The position numbers and the translations under genes were made by a program. Below are positions 1 to 5,109 of a stretch of DNA of 5,193 nucleotides, piece by piece; position 1 is the stretch's first letter; each line of letters starts with the position of its first letter. The stretch is taken from positions 1 to 5,193 of the forward strand of contig DASWMP010000014.1 in assembly GCA_036399695.1 (NCBI GenBank), given 5' to 3'. The notes under the pieces are model-generated. The model did no database searches and was not told the DNA's origin. It saw only the letters and a list, made by a program, of their open reading frames with translations. Origin of the DNA: DASVEE01 sp036399695 (GTDB taxonomy: Bacteria; Acidobacteriota; Thermoanaerobaculia; Gp7-AA8).

Positions 1-52
1 CGGAACGGATACGTGACTGATGTTCGAGGGACGGAAGGATAGCACTGAAACA

Positions 53-80
53 GGGCACGGGGCACGGGGCTCGGGGCTCA
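53..80. repeat. Heptamer tandem array, unit GGGCACG (4 copies)
   Basis: Four head-to-tail 7-bp units are visible: GGGCACG, GGGCACG, GGGCTCG and GGGCTCA. The array lies in the gene-free first 118 bases, upstream of the promoter at 119. I see no open frame or RNA gene in 1-118. Other intergenic gaps of this window carry 7-8 bp tandem arrays of different sequence, so this looks like one member of a genome-wide habit. Its function is unknown. Confidence 0.75.
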
Positions 81-105
81 GTTGGGGGCCGGGCGCCGGG
101 GTGAA

Positions 106-115
106 GGGAGCTCCC
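106..115. other. Perfect 10-bp palindrome GGGAGCTCCC next to the promoter
   Basis: GGGAGCTCCC ends 3 bases before the TTGACA box. The same 10-mer, followed by the same G, recurs at 2261-2270 inside another intergenic inverted repeat. Its position would suit an upstream operator, but the second copy in a repeat suggests it could instead be part of a dispersed element. No regulator is encoded nearby that would favour the operator reading. Confidence 0.3.
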
Positions 116-118
116 GGT

Positions 119-147
119 TTGACAGGGGCGGGTGGCGGGTCTACATT
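119..147 (+). promoter_or_regulatory. Sigma-70 type promoter for the SAM-riboswitch/methyltransferase transcript
   Basis: The -35 box TTGACA (119-124) is a perfect consensus. It is followed by exactly 17 bases and a -10 box TACATT (142-147), which matches TATAAT at four of six positions. A start about 6-8 bases downstream would fall near 153-155, exactly where the first stem of the predicted riboswitch begins (154). The agreement of promoter, spacing and aptamer start makes this the best promoter call in the window. Confidence 0.8.
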
Positions 148-153
148 GCCCTT

Positions 154-206
154 GCTGGATTGATTTAGGGGCCGCTTGCAACCAGCTTAAAAAAAGCTAA
201 AGAGCC
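154..206 (+). promoter_or_regulatory. SAM-II (or SAM-II/SAM-V-like) riboswitch aptamer
   Basis: S-adenosylmethionine-sensing leader RNA, called from its conserved skeleton. Stem P1 is GCTGG (154-158) with CCAGC (182-186). The loop carries GATTTA (162-167) and CTTGCA (175-180). After P1 comes TTAAAA (187-192) and then the core AGCTAAAG (195-202). The order GAUUU, UUGCA, P1 3' strand, UUAAA, GCUAAA is the SAM-II pattern as I remember it. A pseudoknot P2 can form between GGC (170-172) and GCC (204-206). The element sits between a strong promoter and an intrinsic terminator, upstream of a homocysteine methyltransferase/MTHFR gene, the right kind of target. P1 is followed by about two more bases than in the versions I recall. 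SAM-V shares the same binding core, so the exact class is less sure than SAM sensing. Confidence 0.82.
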
Positions 207-228
207 GACAGGAAGAGTACTTTGACCT

Positions 229-258
229 GGCCCCACGTGAGTGGGGCCGTTTTGTTTT
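229..258 (+). terminator. Intrinsic terminator, probable riboswitch expression platform
   Basis: GGCCCCAC (229-236) and GTGGGGCC (241-248) form a perfect 8-bp stem closed by the GNRA-type loop GTGA. The T-tract GTTTTGTTTT (249-258) follows directly. No protein gene ends upstream; the only transcript it could stop is the leader starting near 154, about 105 bases long. It also lies 111 bases before the gene 1 start codon, so it works as an attenuator. Its left arm GGCCCC is complementary to the aptamer loop GGGGCC (168-173), which offers an antiterminator. Confidence 0.85.
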
Positions 259-262
259 CTGG

Positions 263-328
263 GTTGTTGGTTGTTGGTTTTTGGTTGTTGGTTGGGTTAC
301 CGAAAACCGAAAACCAACAACCAACAAC
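263..328. repeat. Heptamer arrays in inverted orientation forming a long hairpin
   Basis: The left half is tandem 7-mers TTGTTGG, TTGTTGG, TTTTTGG, TTGTTGG (264-291). The right half is ACCGAAA, ACCGAAA, ACCAACA, ACCAACA (299-326). The arms 263-281 and 310-328 are perfect 19-bp inverse complements; one T-G wobble and four more pairs extend the stem to about 24 bp around an 18-base loop (287-304). The element lies between the attenuator and the start codon at 370, so it would be in the 5' leader of the read-through mRNA. A 25-bp inverse copy of 263-287 is at 3937-3961. Confidence 0.85.
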
Positions 329-369
329 ACCTCCGTACTGCCCACCGACCACGGCCACCGATCGCATAC

Positions 370-2238
370 ATGCAAGACTTCATACAAGCAATCGCCGACG
401 AACACGTCTACCTCTTCGATGGTGCGATGGGGACGATGCTCTATGCCAAGGGCGTCTTCATCAACAAGTGTTACGACGAGCTGAACGTCCGCAATCCGGA
501 GATCGTGCTGGACGTGCACCGGCAGTACGTCAAGGCTGGTGCGGAGATCCTGGAGACCAACACCTACGGCGCGAACCGGGTGAAGCTGGCCAGCTTCGGC
601 ATCGAGGACGAGCTGCGCGACATCAACATCAAGGGCGCCGAGCTGGCGTGCAAGGCCGCGGGGGACGCGGTCTACGTCGCCGGGGCCATGGGGCCGCTCG
701 GTATCCGCATCGAGCCGTACGGACCGACCGGGCTCGACGAAGCGCGCGAGTACTTCCGCGAGCAGGCCACGGCGCTCCGTGACGGCGGCGTCGATCTCTT
801 CATCATCGAGACGCAGTCCAACATCGCCGAGATCGAGCAGGCCATCTACGCCATCCGCGACGTCTGCTCCCTCCCCATCATCGCCCAGGTGACCATCGGC
901 AGCGACGGCATGACCGTGTACGGCGACAAGCCGCGGGCATTCGCCCAGCGGCTCGACCGCGCCGGCGCCGACGTCATCGGCCTCAACTGCTCTGTCGGCC
1001 CCGACGTCATGCTCGACGCCGTCGAGGAGATGGCTGCCGTGACGGCGAAGAAGATCTCCTGTCAGCCGAACGCCGGCATGCCCCGCGAGGTCAACGGCCG
1101 CCAGATGTACATGGCTTCGCCGGAGTACATGGGCAAGTACGCCAAGCGGCTGATTCACAAGGGCGTGAAGTTCATCGGCGGCTGCTGCGGCACGACGCCG
1201 GAGCACATCAAAGTCATCGCCGACGCGGTGCGCCCTCTTTCGCCTCGCCGCGCGTTCGTCGTCATCGAGCGCAACGGCGCCGAGGTGGAGAAACAGGGCG
1301 TCGAGGCGACACCGCTCGAGAAGCGCTCCAGGTGGGGCGCCAAGCTGGCGAAAGGCGAGTTCGTCACGACCATCGAGATCACCCCGCCGAAGGGTCCGAA
1401 CGCCGACGCCATGATCAAGTCGGTGCAGACGATCAAGGACGCCGGCGTCGACGCGGTCAACGTCCCGGACGGCCCGCGCGCGCAGAACCGCATGGGAGCG
1501 ATCGCCGTCTCGGTGCTGCTGCAGCAGCGCGTCGGGATCGAGACGGTCCTTCATTACTGCTGCCGCGACCGCAATCTCCTCGGCATGCACTCCGACCTGC
1601 TCGGCTGCGCCGCGCTCGGCCTGCGCAACCTGCTGCTCATCACCGGCGATCCCCCGAAGATGGGCCCGTATCCCGAGGCGACGGCGGTGTTCGACATCGA
1701 CTCGATCGGCCTGACCAACATGGTCAACCTGATGAACCACGGCCTCGACCTCGGCAGCAACCCGTTCGGCGAGCCGACCTGCTTCACCATCGGCGTCGGC
1801 GTGAACCCCGGCCACCTCGACCTCGAATACGAGCTGCGCCGCCTCGACTGGAAGGTGAAAGCCGGCGCCGAGTACGCCATCACTCAGCCCGTCTTCGACG
1901 CCCGCCAGCTCGAGACCTTCCTCGACCGCATCGCCCCCATGCAGCTCCCGGTCGTGGCCGGCATCTGGCCGCTGCTGTCGTACCGCAACGCGCAATTCAT
2001 GAACAACGAAGTCCCGGGCGTCTCGGTGCCGGACGACGTCATGGAACGGATGCGCATCGCCAGCGAAAAGAGCCGCGAGCACGGATTGCGGGAAGGCGTC
2101 GCCATCGCCCGTGAGACCCTGGAGCGCGTCCGCGAACGGGTAGCCGGCGTGCAGGTGAGCGCCCCCCTCGGCCGCGTGGACCTGGCCCTGCAGGTGTTCG
2201 AAGGCGTGGTGGAGAAAGCGACAGTTTCGGCGGGGTAG
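370..2238 (+). CDS. yitJ: Bifunctional homocysteine S-methyltransferase / 5,10-methylenetetrahydrofolate reductase
   Basis: Cytoplasmic methionine-cycle enzyme of 622 residues, close to the usual length of YitJ-type fusions (about 610). The N-terminal half is a homocysteine methyltransferase barrel: DGAMGT (17-22), ETNTYGAN (62-69), and the three zinc cysteines C207 (in GLNCSVGP) and C272/C273 (in GGCCGTTP) that activate the homocysteine thiol. A linker at about 290-325 leads to the MTHFR barrel: E336 in IEITPPKG, D427 in TGDPP, and Q506 in AITQPVFD, matching the MetF acid, flavin-contact and folate-contact residues by position in the motifs. It would reduce methylene-THF to methyl-THF and methylate homocysteine; the methyl donor (SAM, S-methylmethionine or methyl-folate) cannot be read from sequence. 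No cobalamin domain is present, so it is not full MetH. ATG 370 is chosen because the protein then begins just before the family motif; the longer in-frame opening from 241 is built of terminator and repeat. There is no clear Shine-Dalgarno. Control is probably by the SAM-II attenuator upstream. Confidence 0.93.
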   Translation: MQDFIQAIADEHVYLFDGAMGTMLYAKGVFINKCYDELNVRNPEIVLDVHRQYVKAGAEILETNTYGANRVKLASFGIEDELRDINIKGAELACKAAGDAVYVAGAMGPLGIRIEPYGPTGLDEAREYFREQATALRDGGVDLFIIETQSNIAEIEQAIYAIRDVCSLPIIAQVTIGSDGMTVYGDKPRAFAQRLDRAGADVIGLNCSVGPDVMLDAVEEMAAVTAKKISCQPNAGMPREVNGRQMYMASPEYMGKYAKRLIHKGVKFIGGCCGTTPEHIKVIADAVRPLSPRRAFVVIERNGAEVEKQGVEATPLEKRSRWGAKLAKGEFVTTIEITPPKGPNADAMIKSVQTIKDAGVDAVNVPDGPRAQNRMGAIAVSVLLQQRVGIETVLHYCCRDRNLLGMHSDLLGCAALGLRNLLLITGDPPKMGPYPEATAVFDIDSIGLTNMVNLMNHGLDLGSNPFGEPTCFTIGVGVNPGHLDLEYELRRLDWKVKAGAEYAITQPVFDARQLETFLDRIAPMQLPVVAGIWPLLSYRNAQFMNNEVPGVSVPDDVMERMRIASEKSREHGLREGVAIARETLERVRERVAGVQVSAPLGRVDLALQVFEGVVEKATVSAG

Positions 2239-2252
2239 CAAGAAACATCGCC

Positions 2253-2312
2253 GGACCCATGGGAGCTCCCGCTCCGGCCACAAAGGCTCCGTGAGCGGAG
2301 CCCCATAGGTCC
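2253..2312. repeat. Imperfect intergenic inverted repeat (possible hairpin)
   Basis: The arms 2253-2274 and 2293-2312 are inverse complements with a few mismatches and two one-base gaps, around an 18-base loop. Within it GGCTCC (2285-2290) and GGAGCC (2297-2302) can form an alternative perfect 6-bp stem. It lies in the 124-base gap between gene 1 and the sigma factor gene. There is no T-tract on either side, so it is not a standard intrinsic terminator, though it may stabilise the mRNA end or act with Rho. It contains a second copy of GGGAGCTCCC (2261-2270). Confidence 0.6.
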
Positions 2313-2329
2313 TATCGTGGCCCCACCCA

Positions 2330-2353
2330 AACAATCCGGCCTCCTGACGCGTC
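2330..2353 (+). promoter_or_regulatory. Candidate ECF-type promoter ahead of the sigma operon
   Basis: AAC (2330-2332), 17 bases, then CGTC (2350-2353) resembles the AAC...CGT pattern of many ECF-sigma promoters. The predicted start would be near 2360, almost at the GTG codon 2363, so the mRNA would be leaderless; this agrees with the absence of any Shine-Dalgarno there. If real it would suit autoregulation. These motifs are short and could occur by chance. Confidence 0.22.
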
Positions 2354-2362
2354 TTCCTAGAC

Positions 2363-2899
2363 GTGGCAACCATCGTCCTCACGGCAACGACCCCGATCGA
2401 CGACAACCGTCGGGATCGTCTGGCGCGGCTCTTCGACAGCCAGCACCGGCGCCTCTACCGTCTGGCGCTGCGGCTCGCGCACGATGAGGAAGAAGCCCGG
2501 GACCTCGTTCAGGAGGCATTCCTCCGCGCCGCCCGCGACGTCTCCCGCATCCCTGCCGCCGACGAACAGGCCGGCCCCTGGCTGGTGCGCATCGTCGTCA
2601 ACCTGGCGCGGGACCGCCATCGCCGGCGCGTGGTGCGCGACACCTTCCGCCGGTTGTTCGTCCGCGAGCAGCACGACCCCACGCACGCCATCGACACGAA
2701 GGCGGCGGTGAAGAAAGCGATGAATGCGCTGCCGCCGCGGCAGCGGGCCATCGTCGCGCTCTACGAGCTCGAAGGGCACGGCACGTCCGAGATCGCGAAG
2801 ATGCTGAACGTCGCCGAAGTCACGGTGCGCTGGCATCTGTCGGCGGCGAGAAAACGGCTGGCCATCCTGCTCGCACCTGTAACGGAGACCACGAAATGA
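2363..2899 (+). CDS. ECF-family RNA polymerase sigma factor
   Basis: Sigma-70 family regulator of 178 residues, typical ECF size. Region 2 runs from about 20 to 88, with FDSQHRRLYRLALRLA (24-39) and DLVQEAFLRA (47-56), the core-binding and -10-recognition part, ending in the basic stretch RDRHRRR. Region 4 is about 116-170: ALPPRQRAIVALYELEG (122-138) followed by the helix-turn-helix TSEIAKMLNVAEVTVRWHLS (141-160), which reads the -35. No region 1 or 3 is present. The start is GTG 2363: an in-frame TGA lies at 2345-2347 and no ATG follows until codon 120. The stop overlaps the next start (ATGA), so the two are translationally coupled. Which ECF group it belongs to, and its signal, cannot be told from sequence alone. 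Confidence 0.93.
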   Translation: MATIVLTATTPIDDNRRDRLARLFDSQHRRLYRLALRLAHDEEEARDLVQEAFLRAARDVSRIPAADEQAGPWLVRIVVNLARDRHRRRVVRDTFRRLFVREQHDPTHAIDTKAAVKKAMNALPPRQRAIVALYELEGHGTSEIAKMLNVAEVTVRWHLSAARKRLAILLAPVTETTK

Positions 2900-3228
2900 A
2901 CGAAGAACGCGTCACGGCATTACTGAGAGAGCACGACCCGGCCGGCGGGCACGAGCTCGCGGTGGAGGAGGTACTGCGGATCCGGACCGCCGCGCTCTCC
3001 ACGCGAAGCGAGCGGCGGACGCCTGTGGTGGCGCGGCTCGTCTTCGCCACGCTGGCACTGATCCTCTTCGCCGGCGCGTGGGCGGCCACGCGCGACCACG
3101 AGCCGCTGCCGGCGGCCCGGCCGCAGCTCCAGACCCAGCCCCAACCGCCTGAGAAGCGCCAGATCCACTACACCGCCCCCGGCGGCACGCGGATCATCTG
3201 GTCGCTCGATCCCGAATTTCAACTCTGA
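2896..3228 (+). CDS. Small single-pass membrane protein, possible anti-sigma factor
   Basis: A 110-residue protein not recognised from a named family. Residues 1-43 are charged and probably cytoplasmic (MNEERVTALLREHDP). One membrane helix follows at about 44-64 (VVARLVFATLALILFAGAWA). After it comes a proline/glutamine linker (68-86) and a C-terminal segment KRQIHYTAPGGTRIIWSLDP that should face the periplasm. The 4-base ATGA overlap with the sigma gene and the N-in single-TM layout are what an anti-sigma factor would show. However there is no HxxxCxxC zinc motif, and the cytoplasmic part is shorter than a normal anti-sigma domain. I recall similar GGTRIIW-LDP endings after ECF genes in acidobacteria, which supports a conserved module but not a function. 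Confidence 0.8.
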   Translation: MNEERVTALLREHDPAGGHELAVEEVLRIRTAALSTRSERRTPVVARLVFATLALILFAGAWAATRDHEPLPAARPQLQTQPQPPEKRQIHYTAPGGTRIIWSLDPEFQL

Positions 3229-3233
3229 AAGGA
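3228..3233 (+). promoter_or_regulatory. Ribosome binding site AAAGGA
   Basis: AAAGGA lies 6 bases before ATG 3240 and begins on the last base of the preceding stop codon. It fixes the start of the exported protein and is the clearest Shine-Dalgarno of the window; the genes starting at 370, 2363 and 5072 lack an obvious one. Confidence 0.7.
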
Positions 3234-3239
3234 ACCCTC

Positions 3240-3866
3240 ATGAAAAAGATCGCCATCGCCGCTCTGCTGTTCGTCACCACCGCGGCCTTCGCCCAGAGCC
3301 CGCCCGCGCCGCCGCAGCCTGCCCCTTCACCGCGCGCCGCCATGGCCCCCGCGCCCTCTCCGTCACCGGTGCCCGCCGCCGCGCCGTCTCCCCTTGCCAC
3401 GCCGGCCGCGCCACGTGCGCCGCAGAGCGTGACGCAGCTCTTTCAGGTGGTCGTGCTGCACGGCACGATGGGTGGAGTCGAGGCGACGGAGAACGTCCCC
3501 AGGAACGTCGAGCGCGCCATCGAGGACGTGCGCGATTTCCTGCCGTTCAAGCGCTACCGCTTCATCGACTCCGGCCTGATCCGCCTCACCTCCGGCACCC
3601 ACGGCCAGCTCATCCTCGACGGCGTGAACAACACCACCTACCGCGTCACCTTCAGCTTCGCCCCCCGCAGCAGCAGCGAGGTGCAGATCGAGGAGCTCAT
3701 CGTCCACCCCGTGGCCGGCAGCGGCGTCGATCAGATCATCGGCAAACCGGTGATCCAGACGTCATTCGAGATCACGAAAGGGGAGACGGTCGTGGTGGGT
3801 TCATCGCGCCTCGGCGGCGGCACGGATGCGCTGATCCTGCTGCTCACCGCGGTGAAGAGCAAATAG
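3240..3866 (+). CDS. Exported proline-rich protein with conserved C-terminal domain, sigma-operon partner
   Basis: A 208-residue protein of unknown function. Residues 1-18 are a signal peptide (KK, then IAIAALLFVTTAAFA) with likely cleavage A18/Q19. Residues 20-62 are a Pro/Ala/Ser-rich tether. The folded part is about 63-208: TQLFQVVVLHGTMGG (65-79), NVERAIEDVRDFLPFKRYRF (89-108) and a beta-rich end with TSFEITKGETVVVGSSRL (174-191) and ALILLLTAV (197-205). The phrase K-G-E-T-V-V-V-G resembles the conserved strand of secretin-type outer-membrane proteins, but no secretin pore region is present, so that is only a similarity of motif. It follows the membrane protein by 11 bases and is surely co-transcribed. 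The likely site is the periplasm or cell surface; it may be the sensed or regulated output of the sigma pair. Confidence 0.85.
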   Translation: MKKIAIAALLFVTTAAFAQSPPAPPQPAPSPRAAMAPAPSPSPVPAAAPSPLATPAAPRAPQSVTQLFQVVVLHGTMGGVEATENVPRNVERAIEDVRDFLPFKRYRFIDSGLIRLTSGTHGQLILDGVNNTTYRVTFSFAPRSSSEVQIEELIVHPVAGSGVDQIIGKPVIQTSFEITKGETVVVGSSRLGGGTDALILLLTAVKSK

Positions 3867-3902
3867 CGAGAAGCGCGTTGTCTCCCCGCGCAGCGCAGCA
3901 CG

Positions 3903-3930
3903 GACAACAGACAACGAACAACGGACAACG
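3903..3930. repeat. Heptamer tandem array, unit GACAACG (4 copies)
   Basis: Four head-to-tail units: GACAACA, GACAACG, AACAACG, GACAACG. It lies in the 99-base gap between two convergent genes. No convincing terminator with a T-tract is visible there; a 5-bp GCGCG/CGCGC stem (3873-3891) is the only hairpin I noticed. Confidence 0.75.
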
Positions 3931-3936
3931 CGCTCC

Positions 3937-3961
3937 CAACCAAAAACCAACAACCAACAAC
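3937..3961. repeat. Heptamer array ACCAACA, inverse copy of the 263-287 repeat
   Basis: Units ACCAAAA, ACCAACA, ACCAACA (3939-3959). The 25 bases 3937-3961 are the exact inverse complement of 263-287, and 3943-3961 equals the direct copy at 310-328. Unlike the first locus there is only one arm here. It ends 4 bases before the stop codon of the phosphatase gene on the minus strand. Confidence 0.85.
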
Positions 3962-3965
3962 GCCT

Positions 3966-5072
3966 TTACTTTCTCCGCACCACCGTCACCGAGACATCAT
4001 CCTCGATCGGCGCGTACCCTACGAAGCCGCGCCATTCCCCCACCAGCGTTTCCAGCAGCGTTTTCGCGGTGGCTTCCGGGTACCAGCCGACGATCGCTTC
4101 CACGTATGGATCGCCGAACTCCTGGCCGGTGAGGTTGCGTGCTTCGGTGAGGCCGTCGGAGTGCAGGAGCAGGCGTTCGCCGGGGGCGAGCGAGCCCGAG
4201 ACCACCTCGTATTGCATCCCGCTCTTCACGCCGAGCGGATAGGCGCCGCGGCCGATGCGGTCCACGATCTTGCCAGCGGTGTCGATCTTCAGGATCGGAG
4301 GGTGGCCCGCCACCGTCGCGCGGAACGAGCCGTCCGGCGAAAAGAGGAAGTAGCAGGCCGAGAAGAACGACCGCGAGCCGCCGGTGCGGCAGAGGATGCG
4401 ATTGAGGCTGGCCATGATCGGGGCCGGCTCGGGATCGACGTCGAGCTGCGTCCGGAACGACGCATGCGCCACCGCCATCACCAGACCCGCGGCCATGCCG
4501 TGCCCCGACGCGTCGCCGAACAGCACCGCCAGCCGGCCGTCCGCGAGCGGCACGAAGTCGTAGATGTCGCCGCCCACCGTATTGGCGATCCGGTTGAAAG
4601 CCGCCACCTCGTACGCGTCCGACACCGGCATCACGTGCGGGATCAGGCTCGCCTGCAGGTCGCGGGCTAGCGTGAGCTCGTCGCGGAACTTGATCTTGTC
4701 GATCAGCTCCATGCCGAGGAGGAGCGTGATCAGGAGAAAGGTGGCAACGAGCTCCACCAGGGTCCAGAAGCCCGGCTGCTGGCGATTCACCGCCAGCGAG
4801 CCGATGCAGATGAAGAAGAAGAGAAAGGCGAAGAGGAAGAGCAGCCGCCGGTGCGGCGCGAGCCGGTTGGCCAGTCCGTAGAGGATCGCGCTCCCGGTCC
4901 AGACCCAGCGCTTGACCGCCCGCCGTTCCCCTTCGATCGCCCCACGGTGCTCGGCGATCAGCATTTTCTTCGTCTCGTTCCACTCGGACGAATAGAAGTT
5001 CGTCACGTCGCGCGAATCGAGCGACGAGAACGTGTTCCTGCCGAGGTTCAGCCAGTCGCGGAAGCGAGCCAC
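3966..5072 (-). CDS. Membrane-anchored SpoIIE-type PP2C serine phosphatase
   Basis: A 368-residue protein phosphatase of the RsbU/SpoIIE family, which dephosphorylates anti-sigma-factor antagonists in partner-switching pathways. The N-terminal region 1-75 is charged and cytoplasmic, with no recognised sensor domain. Two membrane helices follow (about 77-95 and 103-123) joined by a short outside loop, then the linker helix DELTLARDLQASLIP (131-145) that in this family carries the signal to the catalytic domain. The PP2C domain shows GGDIYDF (167-173, D169), GDASGHGMAAG (186-196, D187), AGHPP (255-259), HSDGLTEARN (304-313, D306) and EDDVSVTVV (357-365, D359); the metal-binding aspartates are all present, so it should be active. 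GTG 5072 is the start: an in-frame TAG lies three codons upstream; the first internal ATG is codon 37. It is convergent with the sigma operon; no STAS or kinase partner is in the window, so its target is unknown. Confidence 0.92.
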   Translation of the reverse strand: MARFRDWLNLGRNTFSSLDSRDVTNFYSSEWNETKKMLIAEHRGAIEGERRAVKRWVWTGSAILYGLANRLAPHRRLLFLFAFLFFFICIGSLAVNRQQPGFWTLVELVATFLLITLLLGMELIDKIKFRDELTLARDLQASLIPHVMPVSDAYEVAAFNRIANTVGGDIYDFVPLADGRLAVLFGDASGHGMAAGLVMAVAHASFRTQLDVDPEPAPIMASLNRILCRTGGSRSFFSACYFLFSPDGSFRATVAGHPPILKIDTAGKIVDRIGRGAYPLGVKSGMQYEVVSGSLAPGERLLLHSDGLTEARNLTGQEFGDPYVEAIVGWYPEATAKTLLETLVGEWRGFVGYAPIEDDVSVTVVRRK

Positions 5073-5109
5073 CGGACGATTCTACGGCGAAGCGGGGAGC
5101 GGGTTCTGG

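Noticed and set aside
154..206. SAM-I (S-box) riboswitch, as expected for yitJ
   Set aside because: SAM-I is over 100 bases with a four-way junction and kink-turn; the element here is about 53 bases with a single P1 plus pseudoknot and the GCUAAA core.
263..330. CRISPR-like array
   Set aside because: Units are only 7 bp, contiguous with no spacers, and no cas genes are near.
241..369. N-terminal extension of gene 1 starting at GTG 241
   Set aside because: The 43 extra residues are encoded by the terminator stem, its T-tract and the heptamer repeat; the family domain begins directly after ATG 370. The apparent hydrophobic stretch comes from TTG/TTT repeat codons, not a signal peptide.
222..782. 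TTG-started + strand frame with AGGAAGAG upstream
   Set aside because: It runs through the terminator and the repeat, then out of frame into gene 1, giving Arg-rich nonsense. The purine run is part of the riboswitch-terminator linker.
370..2238. Cobalamin-dependent methionine synthase MetH
   Set aside because: The homocysteine domain is MetH-like, but it is followed by an MTHFR barrel, not the folate, cobalamin and activation domains.
2285..2302. Intrinsic terminator after gene 1
   Set aside because: The 6-bp GGCTCC/GGAGCC stem has no following T-tract on either strand; kept only as part of an inverted repeat.
187..2406. A 739-codon open frame on the minus strand
   Set aside because: It is antisense to the clearly identified methyltransferase/reductase, crosses the riboswitch, terminator and repeats, and its product is low-complexity His/Asp/Val/Arg-rich sequence typical of antisense reading of high-GC codons.
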